From the NCBI GenBank assembly GCA_033765345.1, contig JANRIC010000051.1, positions 1-10,583 on the forward strand: a DNA stretch of 10,583 nucleotides, in the 5' to 3' direction. The DNA comes from JANRIC01 sp033765345. GTDB taxonomy: Bacteria; Bacteroidota; Bacteroidia; Cytophagales; Microscillaceae. Position 1 is the stretch's first letter, and every line of letters starts with the position of its first letter. Under the pieces are notes generated by a model, which had not been told where the DNA came from, ran no database searches, and worked only from the letters and a program-made list of their open reading frames with translations. Below, one piece after another: positions 1 through 6,218 of the stretch. The position numbers and the translations under genes are program-made.

Positions 1-147
1 AATTTTGACCAAAAAAAAGAGCTTTTTGATGTTTTGAACCGCAATTTTGACCAAAAAAAAGAGCTTTTTGATGTTTTGAACCGCAATTTTGACCAAAAAA
101 AAGAGCTTTTTGATGTTTTGAACCGCAATTTTGACCTGAAAAAGAGC
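1..147. repeat. 42-bp direct tandem repeat, three perfect units plus a degenerate fourth
   Basis: Units at 1-42, 43-84 and 85-126 are identical. A fourth starts at 127, keeps the first 10 bases and diverges after about 20. Each unit opens with AATTTTGACC and closes with TTTTGAACCGC, so it contains two related half-units. The motif CCGCAATTTTGAGC recurs once more at 249-262, outside the perfect array. There are no unique spacers, so this is not a CRISPR array. The left edge of the window cuts the array, so the true copy number is unknown. Confidence 0.95.
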
Positions 148-183
148 AAATTTGAGCTTTTTTTACCCAAGCTTGAGCCTTAA
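1..183 (+). CDS. Possible 3' end of a truncated gene for a 14-residue tandem-repeat protein
   Basis: Frame 1 is open from the first base to a TAA at 181-183. Because 42 is a multiple of 3, each DNA repeat encodes the same peptide, NFDQKKELFDVLNR. Three copies are followed by a variant NFDLKKSKFELFLPKLEP and the stop. The peptide is charged with hydrophobic positions spaced as in an amphipathic helix. The other two plus frames contain a TGA in every unit. Against coding: all three minus frames of the unit are also open, and a piece of the motif recurs past the stop at 249-262, which suggests a DNA-level repeat. No family is recognised. No start is visible, since the reading frame would begin to the left of the window. 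Confidence 0.35.
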   Translation, partial: NFDQKKELFDVLNRNFDQKKELFDVLNRNFDQKKELFDVLNRNFDLKKSKFELFLPKLEP

Positions 184-299
184 AATTGAAAAAAGCTGTT
201 TTTTAACCTCAATCAGGTGATTTTATATTGAAAATTTGAGTCTTAGCACCGCAATTTTGAGCTAATAAACATCTATTCAAAGATATTCGTCCTCTTCTG

Positions 300-331
300 T
301 TTGTATAATTCCTCAAAAGCCCCTAGCTTTA
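300..331 (+). promoter_or_regulatory. Candidate Bacteroidota promoter for the riboswitch-btuB transcript
   Basis: TTTG at 300-303 resembles the -33 element. TAGCTTTA at 324-331, after a 20-bp spacer, differs from the TAnnTTTG -7 box only at the last base. Transcription would begin near 338, just ahead of the first riboswitch helix. The assignment rests on motif match and position only. Confidence 0.45.
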
Positions 332-340
332 CCCCGCATT

Positions 341-545
341 TGGTTTCGAATCGCCGAAAGATTCGGATTAAAAGGGAATCCGGTGCAAATCCGGAGCTAT
401 CCCCGTAGCTGTAAGTTCATACCAAAGTAGGGTACAACCCTCGCCACTGTTCTTTTTTTGGAGAATGGGAAGGCGTACCCTAAGAACGAGCCAGAAGACC
501 TGCCAGGTGTATTTATTCATTCAGGCTTTCGGAGGAAAGGCCGGG
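341..545 (+). promoter_or_regulatory. Cobalamin (adenosylcobalamin-type) riboswitch in the btuB leader
   Basis: The conserved elements of the cobalamin riboswitch occur in order. A 6-bp hairpin lies at 347-352/360-365, and the core GGGAATCCGGTG starts at 374. A stem AGCTA/TAGCT (395-399/406-410) closes a C-rich loop at 400-405. A long helix AGGGTAC/GTACCCT (429-435/475-481) encloses GCCACTG at 443-449 and GGGAAGG at 467-473. The B12 box GCCAGAAGACCTGCC is at 490-504. Downstream, GGCTTTC (524-530) pairs with GAAAGGCC (535-542, one bulge) around a GGAG loop. GGA in that loop can pair with UCC at 400-402 in the C-rich loop, which fits the family's kissing-loop switch. High cobalamin should repress the receptor gene that begins about 160 nt after the B12 box. 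Confidence 0.95.
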
Positions 546-664
546 AATGTAGTCAGACGAATACTGCCTTAATGATTTGCTAGCAATTTTTTGGGCTTGT
601 TTTCTTATTACAATCCGCTTTAATTTCCCGAAAGCTCATTGGTTTCATTTTAACTTATTAAACC

Positions 665-2566
665 GTGAGCAAACACATTCTTATTGCCTTTTTTGTCGTG
701 TCTTTGATCGCCCCAGGCGCAAAGGCACAAAAAACCTCGTCCATGACAGATAGTACCCAACTGGACGAAATCGTGATTACCGCTTCCAAAATCCCTTTAC
801 CTCTCCGCGAAACGGCCAAACCCGTGCAGATGATCTCCAAAGAGACTATCGAGCAGAGCTTTGGCAAAGACCTCTCTCAGCTACTCCAGGAGCAGGCCGG
901 GATCATCATCAATGGTGCTTACAGCAACCCCAGTACATTAAAAGGTGTGTATGTCCGTGGGGCGTCGAGTCAGTATACGCTGATTCTGCTAGACGGGCAG
1001 CCCGTACTTGACCCCTCGAGCATCGGCGGAGTTTTTGACGTGAGGTTCTTTCCGATTGAGCAAATCGAGCGCATCGATATCCTCAAAGGAAGCCAATCTA
1101 CCTTATACGGCACAGATGCCATTGCCGGAGTCATTAACATCATTACCCGAAAAGATGCCAAAAAACCTATTCGTTTGTACGGGGCGGCTTCTTTTGGTAC
1201 TTTGCAAACGGCCGAAGCCACACTGGGGCTTGATGGTAAAAAAGGAAAACTGGATTATAACCTGAGCTACCAGCGCAACCAAACCCAGGGTTTGAGTGAA
1301 GCACAAGACCGTGACGGGGCAGGTGATTTTGACAAAGACGGGCTTACTCAACATGCTGTTCAGGCAAATCTGGGTTTGAGTCCTGTTGCAGGGCTTAGAA
1401 TCAGCCCTTACCTGAGATACACGGATTATGACGCTGATTTCGATGCAGAGGCTTTTACAGATGGAGACAATACCTTTGAATCAGAGGTGATCAATCCGGG
1501 GCTACAGGCTAAGTTTGAAAAAGAGAAGTTTTCGCTTTATGCTGATTATGGCTTTACCCAAACCGATCGCTTTTTTAAAAGTGCCTTTTTTGACAATACT
1601 TTTAAAGGGCGGTTTCATAATGCCGATGTTTTTGGAAGCTACCGCCTTATGCCCAAGCTTCAGGTCATGGGGGGGCTACAGTTTCAGCATCAGCAAGTGA
1701 CAGACAACGCCGGTACGGTGGAAAACCCCACGATCAATATCAGCAGTCCTTATCTGACCCTTCTTTTCAGAAATTTAAAAGGCTTGAATCTAGAGCTTGG
1801 GGCAAGGCTGAATAACCACACCTTATTCGGCAATCAGATGACCTACAGCATTGCGCCTGCCTACAAAATTTGGGAGGGAGGGCGAGTATTCGGCTCATAC
1901 ACCACAGGCTTTAAGACACCTACCCTATCCGAATTATATGGGGCTTTTGGGGCCAATGAGAATCTGGAGCCTCAGCGAAGTGCTACCTGGGAAGCAGGCC
2001 TGCAGTTTGATCTGTTTAAAGAAAAACTCCAGGTTACCCTTACCTATTTCCAAAGAGAGATCAAAGACATCATTATTTATAATTTTGCCATAGGTTATAT
2101 CAATCAGGATAGGCAGGAAGATTATGGTCTGGAGCTGGATTTTAGCCTGAAACTGGATCAAAAACTTCGACTTCGGGGCAATTACAGCTTTATAGACGGG
2201 GAAGTGACCACCCTCAATGCAACCGAACAGGATACGAGTTACTACAACCTGATTCGTCGCCCGAAGCATAGCTTTTCGCTAGGCTTGGATTATGAGCTGC
2301 ATCCAAGAGTTTTTATTTCGGTGCAGGGGCATTATTTCGGCAAAAGGATAGATTATTTCTTTAATCCTGAAAATTTCTACACCGCCGAAGAAGTCGATTT
2401 GGATGCTTATCTGCTCCTGAATTTGTATTCAGAATACCGCATGGCTGATCATCGAGTAGTCTTTTTTGTAGACCTCAAAAACATACTGGATACCAATTAT
2501 ACCGAAATTTACGGCTATAATACCCTGGGTTTTAATATTCAGTCAGGTATTCGGTTTAGGCTTTAA
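665..2566 (+). CDS. btuB: TonB-dependent outer membrane cobalamin receptor (BtuB type), GTG start
   Basis: Binds vitamin B12 or related corrinoids at the cell surface and imports them into the periplasm using TonB energy. The 633-residue product has a signal peptide (about 1-21, ending PGAKA), a TonB box LDEIVITAS (33-41), and a plug domain (about 44-165) with VYVRGASSQYTLILLDG and IERIDILKGSQSTLYG. The rest is a 22-strand-type barrel with the family motif GFKTPTLSELYG (415-426). The Asp-rich stretch DRDGAGDFDKDG (215-226) and the following YDADFDAEAF correspond to the calcium-binding extracellular loops of E. coli BtuB. GTG is chosen because a stop lies in frame just upstream (659-661) and the next ATG (residue 27) would lose the signal peptide. 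The cobalamin riboswitch upstream supports the substrate. No btuC, btuD or btuF is present in the window, so the inner-membrane transporter must lie elsewhere. Confidence 0.93.
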   Translation: MSKHILIAFFVVSLIAPGAKAQKTSSMTDSTQLDEIVITASKIPLPLRETAKPVQMISKETIEQSFGKDLSQLLQEQAGIIINGAYSNPSTLKGVYVRGASSQYTLILLDGQPVLDPSSIGGVFDVRFFPIEQIERIDILKGSQSTLYGTDAIAGVINIITRKDAKKPIRLYGAASFGTLQTAEATLGLDGKKGKLDYNLSYQRNQTQGLSEAQDRDGAGDFDKDGLTQHAVQANLGLSPVAGLRISPYLRYTDYDADFDAEAFTDGDNTFESEVINPGLQAKFEKEKFSLYADYGFTQTDRFFKSAFFDNTFKGRFHNADVFGSYRLMPKLQVMGGLQFQHQQVTDNAGTVENPTINISSPYLTLLFRNLKGLNLELGARLNNHTLFGNQMTYSIAPAYKIWEGGRVFGSYTTGFKTPTLSELYGAFGANENLEPQRSATWEAGLQFDLFKEKLQVTLTYFQREIKDIIIYNFAIGYINQDRQEDYGLELDFSLKLDQKLRLRGNYSFIDGEVTTLNATEQDTSYYNLIRRPKHSFSLGLDYELHPRVFISVQGHYFGKRIDYFFNPENFYTAEEVDLDAYLLLNLYSEYRMADHRVVFFVDLKNILDTNYTEIYGYNTLGFNIQSGIRFRL

Positions 2567-2609
2567 GATGATCTGAATTTTCAAGGAGTGATATTAAGAT
2601 AAATACAAA

Positions 2610-2672
2610 CAAGACCCTTAAAAGGAATCTCTAAGCGTTACATCATTCAAAACTTACCCTTGAGGGGTCTTG
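2610..2672. repeat. Inverted-repeat element with CAAGACCC/GGGTCTTG ends (copy A)
   Basis: CAAGACCC at 2610-2617 pairs perfectly with GGGTCTTG at 2665-2672. The stem continues through TT/AG and then AAGG (2622-2625) with CCTT (2658-2661). It begins 44 bp after the btuB stop codon, so it could serve as a transcript end, although there is no T-tract. A second element with the same ends lies after the phosphatase gene at 9857-9942, and both contain TAAGCG(T/C)TA inside. This suggests a dispersed repeat family. Confidence 0.75.
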
Positions 2673-2783
2673 TATTACGAATCACTTCGCTCTGGGTGGA
2701 GTGCAAATTGCATATCTGAAACTTTGGTGCTTAGAAGAACTCATGTGCTATTGGGAAGGGATAACCTAGGCGAAAATGTACAC
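2673..2783. other. Gene-free spacer between copy A and the end of the minus-strand gene
   Basis: Only weak structure is visible: the small palindrome TGCAAATTGCA, and CTAGG/CCTAG arms at 2766-2770/2783-2787 that overlap the stop codon of the minus-strand gene and could form a short hairpin. No convincing coding frame or RNA gene is seen. It may belong to the same dispersed repeat as copy A. Confidence 0.4.
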
Positions 2784-3239
2784 CTAGAGCTTCATCACCA
2801 ATTCAAGCCCCAAAAGAAAAATCAGCAACATACCAACCCGAAGCTTCAAATGGGGTGTTTTTCTTTGAATTTTTAGCTTCTCTAAAAAATTCAGCAGAAG
2901 GTTTTTCAAAAAATAAAGCACCAAACAAGTCAACAAAGCACTGATGACATAAAAAAGAACTCCTTGCATCCAGGAGTGTTTGTATAAAAGAAGTACTCCA
3001 TAAAAAGTATAACCTTGCCATAAAATCCGACAAATTAGAAAAATATAATACACCTTTATCCGAGAAATACCTATTTTTTGGAGAGAATACATACTTTGTA
3101 CAAAAAATAAAAAGCTGGAATGTAAAGCCCTGGGAATAAGCTCCAGATCGTTTAGGCTTTGGATCAAAGAAATAACACCCATAGAAGACCGTAGATTGCT
3201 GATTAATGCTTTGTGTAGAATTAAAGATTTTGGTTTCAT
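2784..3239 (-). CDS. Small membrane protein of unknown function
   Basis: A 151-residue product starting MKPKSLILHKALISN. It has strongly hydrophobic segments at about residues 63-86, 91-115 and 134-149, with a weaker one at about 42-55, and basic stretches between and after them (for example KLKIQRKTPHLKLR), as expected of an integral inner-membrane protein with three or four helices. The frame continues upstream to an ATG at 3345-3347. The start at 3239 is preferred because a perfect TAnnTTTG box lies at 3279-3286, about 40 bp upstream of it, and the extra 36 residues are polar and unlike a signal sequence. It stands alone, divergent from the histidine kinase gene and convergent with btuB. 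I recognise no family and propose no function. Confidence 0.6.
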   Translation of the reverse strand: MKPKSLILHKALISNLRSSMGVISLIQSLNDLELIPRALHSSFLFFVQSMYSLQKIGISRIKVYYIFLICRILWQGYTFYGVLLLYKHSWMQGVLFYVISALLTCLVLYFLKNLLLNFLEKLKIQRKTPHLKLRVGMLLIFLLGLELVMKL

Positions 3240-3278
3240 TTTTTTAGGTTTCGTAGACTGTTCTATTGTATGGACATT

Positions 3279-3286
3279 CAAATGTA
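3279..3286 (-). promoter_or_regulatory. -7 box (TACATTTG) of the minus-strand membrane protein gene
   Basis: Read on the minus strand, TACATTTG matches the Bacteroidota TAnnTTTG consensus exactly. The -33 position, 20 bp upstream, reads TTT without the G. A start of transcription near 3272 gives a leader of about 33 nt before the ATG at 3239. Confidence 0.5.
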
Positions 3287-3409
3287 CGGAGGTGTGATTT
3301 TTTAGAAAAGGCATTTTGGTGAATACATACCGAGGCTTAGTCAGCATCGCTTTTTTTCAAGTGAAGTTTTTATTCGGGGTGAAAAGTGATTTTTTTATAA
3401 TAATTGATG

Positions 3410-3458
3410 TTTTTTAAGCATAAAAATACCCGAATTGATCTTCCTGATGCTTAAAAAA
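3410..3458. repeat. Palindrome with perfect 12-bp arms in the divergent intergenic region
   Basis: TTTTTTAAGCAT at 3410-3421 is the exact reverse complement of ATGCTTAAAAAA at 3447-3458, with a 25-nt loop. A competing pair, ATTCGGG (3372-3378) and CCCGAAT (3429-3435), would use part of the loop. It lies between the promoter of the minus-strand membrane gene and the histidine kinase, where it could be an operator, a transcript end for either strand, or a small mobile-repeat remnant. Apart from this and the motif at 3461-3480, the 3287-3568 stretch is AT-rich with no other feature seen. Confidence 0.7.
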
Positions 3459-3460
3459 AA

Positions 3461-3480
3461 TATTCACCCATGAAATTATA
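3461..3480 (+). promoter_or_regulatory. Shared upstream motif, copy 1 (ahead of the histidine kinase)
   Basis: TATTCACCCATGAAATTATA here matches TATTCACCATGAAATTATA at 5568-5586 except for one extra C. The ATG inside opens a five-codon reading frame, MKLYH, ending at TGA 3485-3487. It lies about 88 bp before the kinase start. It could be a common operator, a leader minicistron or a duplication relic. The sequence does not decide between these. Confidence 0.5.
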
Positions 3481-3568
3481 TCATTGACATAAAAATATTA
3501 CCCAATTTTTTCGTACTTAGCGTATAAATAGAATAGTATATTCTGCTACAAACTGAAATTTCGCTTTT

Positions 3569-5470
3569 ATGCAGTCAAACAAAATTGTTATCTCTTTTTG
3601 GGCAATTGTTTTCATCGGAATAGTTGGACTTTCAGACCTGACAGCCCAAAATTCAGACACCGACGGAGACGGAATACCTGATAAACAAGAAAAATCATCC
3701 TGCATCAAACCTTTTGATCGCTATTTTCTGGAAAAAGAAGGTGAATTGGTTTATCTCAGAAGTCAAAATTTAATCGGTTTTATTCTTAAAATAGAAAAGA
3801 CCACGCTGTATGAGGTTGACTATCTAGGACGTAGACAATCCTTGATTGACGAGCAAACTGCGATTACCTCGCAATTTACCAGAGCCAATAAAGAATTCGG
3901 CGAAGCACAAAGAACCTGCAACAACCCCAATGCTACCTCAAAAGAGAAAAAAGATGCTTGCAAAAGAGTAGAACAACTATCTGAAAATATCAAACAGCTC
4001 AAAGCCCAAAATCAAGGTATTCAAGGGAGTTTGAAGCAGCTCAACGATAGCCTGGAGACCTTCAAAAATATTCCTGTATATAAATTATCACTGCGGGATA
4101 CGCTCTCCAATGAAATTATCACACAAATTTTAAAAATAACTCAAGTGCAGTCTTTTTTTAATAAAGACGGCTGTTTGAAAGACAGTGACCAGGATAGTTA
4201 TGCCGATATATTTGATCGCTGCCCGGATACTCCCGGAAGCCTAGAAGGATGCCCCGATGATTCCGATACTCCCACGCTCCTGACTCAAAAAGAAAAAGAC
4301 TCTCTTGGAAAAACCAAAGAAAACCTCGTAAATGCAGCCCGAAGAAGATTATCTGTGCAGGCCAAAGAAGAAATTATTCAAGATTCCATCCGTCGATTTA
4401 ACCGATTTATGGAAAAAATCAGCAATCAGACCATTCTCACTGCGGGGCAAACTGATACCCTCAAAATATTTGCTCGTTATTTCAGCAGCCAGACCAAATC
4501 CCTCAATGATGAGTACTCCGAGGTCGTTGCAAGTACAGAAGTCGCTTTAAACGCCGCTGAACTGAAATTAAAAGACAATAATAATTTTATCTATTCCATT
4601 CGGGCACTGATCATTGCATTCATTTTGGTAATTTTGATCAGCTTCCTTTTTATCCGTCGCCTAGGTATGGAAAAAATTAAACTCAAAAGGCAAATCATTA
4701 AAAATGTGCGGGTTACACAAGAACTAGACGATGAAAGGGTTAAACTTCAGGAGGCTTACCTAAAGCTCGAAGTAAATACCCAGAAAATCAAAGGAGATGC
4801 GCAGGAATTGAAGAAAAAAAATACGATGATTGAGCTTCTTCTCCGAGAATTGAACCACCGGGTCAAAAACAGCCTGCTCGCCATTACTGCTATGCTCAAA
4901 AATGAACTGGATCGCGGTAACCCCGAAGAACTCCGAAATGAAGTAAAAAGTGTGGTATATCGCCTCAACGAGATTGAGAAACTTCACTCAAAACTCACGT
5001 ACAATGAAAAAAATGAAGAGAAAATTCCTATCCGGGAATATTTTGAAGAAATTGTAGAGTCTCTTAAAAATTTACACATCCTGGAGCATCCTGTACTGAT
5101 TCATTTGGATATTCCTCTTGTCGAGATCAGCGGTGGTAAAGCTTACTTTATGGGTTTTATTCTCTATGAACTCGTAACCAACTCCCTAAAACACTCTTTT
5201 AGAAATGTCCAAGACCCCCGAATTGATATAATTCTGAATATGCCCCAGCCCAATCGTTATGAATTATCCATTCGTGATAACGGGCTAGGCTTACACCCGG
5301 ATCTTTTTGAGGGAGAACGTTTTCGTTTTGAACGGGTAAACTCCCACGGACTCAAAATCATAGACCTGATCACAGATATGCATCAAGGTACTTTTTATAT
5401 ATCACCGGACTCGTCGCGAGATTCAGAAGTACGGGGGGCTTATTTTGTTTGTACCCTGGTAATTGATTAA
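3569..5470 (+). CDS. Membrane sensor histidine kinase, HisKA_2 type, with periplasmic calcium-binding-like repeats
   Basis: Sensor half of a two-component system, 633 residues. There is a signal peptide at about 1-26 (cleavage near TAQ/NS). A thrombospondin-type-3-like motif, DTDGDGIPDKQE (30-41), follows. A helical, coiled-coil-prone periplasmic region runs to about 195. A second calcium-type stretch begins DSDQDSYAD (205-213) and continues into RCPDTP and GCPDD, with Cys218 and Cys228; this is the form seen next to OmpA domains. One transmembrane helix spans about 344-363 and a coiled coil about 365-425. The kinase core carries the H-box RELNHRVKNSL (His430), the N-box ELVTNSLKH (Asn538), the G1 box RDNGLGL (570) and the G2 motif SHGLKII (593). 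The RELNHRVKN form marks the HisKA_2 group, whose partners are often receivers without a fused standard DNA-binding domain. The two receiver genes that follow are the likely partners. That it senses a divalent cation is inference from the Asp-rich motifs. Confidence 0.92.
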   Translation: MQSNKIVISFWAIVFIGIVGLSDLTAQNSDTDGDGIPDKQEKSSCIKPFDRYFLEKEGELVYLRSQNLIGFILKIEKTTLYEVDYLGRRQSLIDEQTAITSQFTRANKEFGEAQRTCNNPNATSKEKKDACKRVEQLSENIKQLKAQNQGIQGSLKQLNDSLETFKNIPVYKLSLRDTLSNEIITQILKITQVQSFFNKDGCLKDSDQDSYADIFDRCPDTPGSLEGCPDDSDTPTLLTQKEKDSLGKTKENLVNAARRRLSVQAKEEIIQDSIRRFNRFMEKISNQTILTAGQTDTLKIFARYFSSQTKSLNDEYSEVVASTEVALNAAELKLKDNNNFIYSIRALIIAFILVILISFLFIRRLGMEKIKLKRQIIKNVRVTQELDDERVKLQEAYLKLEVNTQKIKGDAQELKKKNTMIELLLRELNHRVKNSLLAITAMLKNELDRGNPEELRNEVKSVVYRLNEIEKLHSKLTYNEKNEEKIPIREYFEEIVESLKNLHILEHPVLIHLDIPLVEISGGKAYFMGFILYELVTNSLKHSFRNVQDPRIDIILNMPQPNRYELSIRDNGLGLHPDLFEGERFRFERVNSHGLKIIDLITDMHQGTFYISPDSSRDSEVRGAYFVCTLVID

Positions 5471-5567
5471 ATAAAAATTTCACAAAGTTTTTGCAAACAT
5501 TCACCAACAAAAGGCATTTATTTACCCATCAGGCTTGTTTATTTGCTTAGATTATAGATATTACGCC

Positions 5568-5586
5568 TATTCACCATGAAATTATA
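5568..5586 (+). promoter_or_regulatory. Shared upstream motif, copy 2 (ahead of the single-domain receiver)
   Basis: TATTCACCATGAAATTATA matches the site at 3461-3480 with one base fewer. Here the embedded ATG (5576-5578) opens only MKL followed by TAA at 5585-5587. This is in frame with, and 3 nt before, the real start codon at 5591. It may affect translation initiation of the receiver gene or be part of its operator. Confidence 0.5.
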
Positions 5587-5590
5587 AACC

Positions 5591-5998
5591 ATGTTCCCGA
5601 CAGAAATACATATATTACTTATAGATAAAGACCTAAAATCCAGTGAAAATATCAAAAAAGTGCTAGAAGAAATCCGCTTGCCTGACCATACAATCTATGT
5701 CACATTAGCACACAATGTGCAGGAAGCCATACGAATCGCTTCGCAAATCTTACCTCAGTTAATTATTACAGAAATTGACCTCGGCAGCACAAAAGACGGC
5801 ATTGAGATGATCCAGGAAATCAATCAAACTTTACTCAGCCCCGTAATTTATTATACATATCTATATAATCGTGATTTACTGGCACGTGCACGAAATACAC
5901 CGATGATTAATTTTCTTATCAAATCCAAAATCGGGAAATTTGAAGAACTAAAATTTGCCGTAGAACTAGGCTTGTTGGAGTGGCAAAAAAACTCCTAA
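5591..5998 (+). CDS. Single-domain response-regulator receiver with the phospho-acceptor Asp replaced by Glu
   Basis: A stand-alone REC domain of 135 residues with no output domain. The acidic pair is at Asp12/Asp14 (LLIDKD). The beta-3 strand reads LIITEIDLGSTKDG, where the usual form is xxxxDIxLGxxxDG, so Glu61 occupies the phosphorylation position. The switch Thr89 (YYTYL) and conserved Lys111 (FLIKS) are kept. Loss of the acceptor with the remaining fold intact suggests a pseudo-receiver or a constitutively 'on' mimic. Asp63 is the only nearby alternative acceptor, but its spacing to the DG motif is wrong. The ATG is fixed by an in-frame stop at 5585-5587. It follows the histidine kinase by 120 bp and precedes the REC-LytTR gene by 220 bp, so it probably acts in their pathway, for example as a binding partner or competitor of the kinase (inference). 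Confidence 0.85.
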   Translation: MFPTEIHILLIDKDLKSSENIKKVLEEIRLPDHTIYVTLAHNVQEAIRIASQILPQLIITEIDLGSTKDGIEMIQEINQTLLSPVIYYTYLYNRDLLARARNTPMINFLIKSKIGKFEELKFAVELGLLEWQKNS

Positions 5999-6218
5999 AT
6001 CAAACTTATACTGATTTTTGTATTTTCACAAGGTTGTTTTACTCATTTCTGTTGCTTTTTTGCTGAAATAATTCTTATTTGATAAAAAATAATCGCTAGT
6101 ATTTTATGATGATTTGATATAAGAATATAACCTGTCATAACTTGCTGATAATTAACAATATAAATATATTAACGAAATTGGACTATTGACTAGACACTAT
6201 CATCCTAACACACATACA
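5999..6218. other. AT-rich spacer with an 8-bp inverted repeat ahead of the LytTR regulator
   Basis: ATTCTTAT at 6071-6078 and ATAAGAAT at 6119-6126 form a perfect inverted repeat, each arm flanked on the inside by TTTGAT. No T-tract terminator and no exact TAnnTTTG box was found. A promoter is likely, given the 220-bp length, but it is not identified. The inverted repeat could be an operator. Confidence 0.35.

Noticed and set aside
1..147. CRISPR array
   Set aside because: Units are directly adjacent with no unique spacers, and no cas genes are present.
970..1354. Antisense reading frames within the receptor gene
   Set aside because: They are shadows of a strongly supported gene, with no promoter or recognisable product.
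2670..2876. Plus-strand 68-codon reading frame
   Set aside because: It overlaps the opposite-strand membrane gene, begins inside the inverted repeat, has no promoter, and its product looks like no protein family.
3240..3347. Longer start (ATG 3345-3347) for the minus-strand membrane protein
   Set aside because: A perfect -7 box at 3279-3286 would lie inside the coding region, and the added 36 residues are polar with no family-like features. The shorter start is favoured but not proven.
3484..3489. TTGACA as a classical sigma-70 -35 box before the kinase
   Set aside because: No -10-like hexamer lies 16-18 bp downstream, and the organism appears to use the Bacteroidota TAnnTTTG promoter type.
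665..5470. Receptor and histidine kinase both exactly 633 residues
   Set aside because: The sequences and domain content are unrelated, so the equal length is a coincidence.
6113..6144. Promoter TTTG with TAACTTG before the LytTR gene
   Set aside because: The -7 part lacks a T relative to TAnnTTTG and the spacing is at the limit, so the match is too weak to annotate.
6186..6218. TTG start that lengthens the LytTR regulator by 11 residues
   Set aside because: The extra residues are low-complexity and absent from a normal receiver N-terminus, and a standard ATG lies at 6219 with an A-rich leader.
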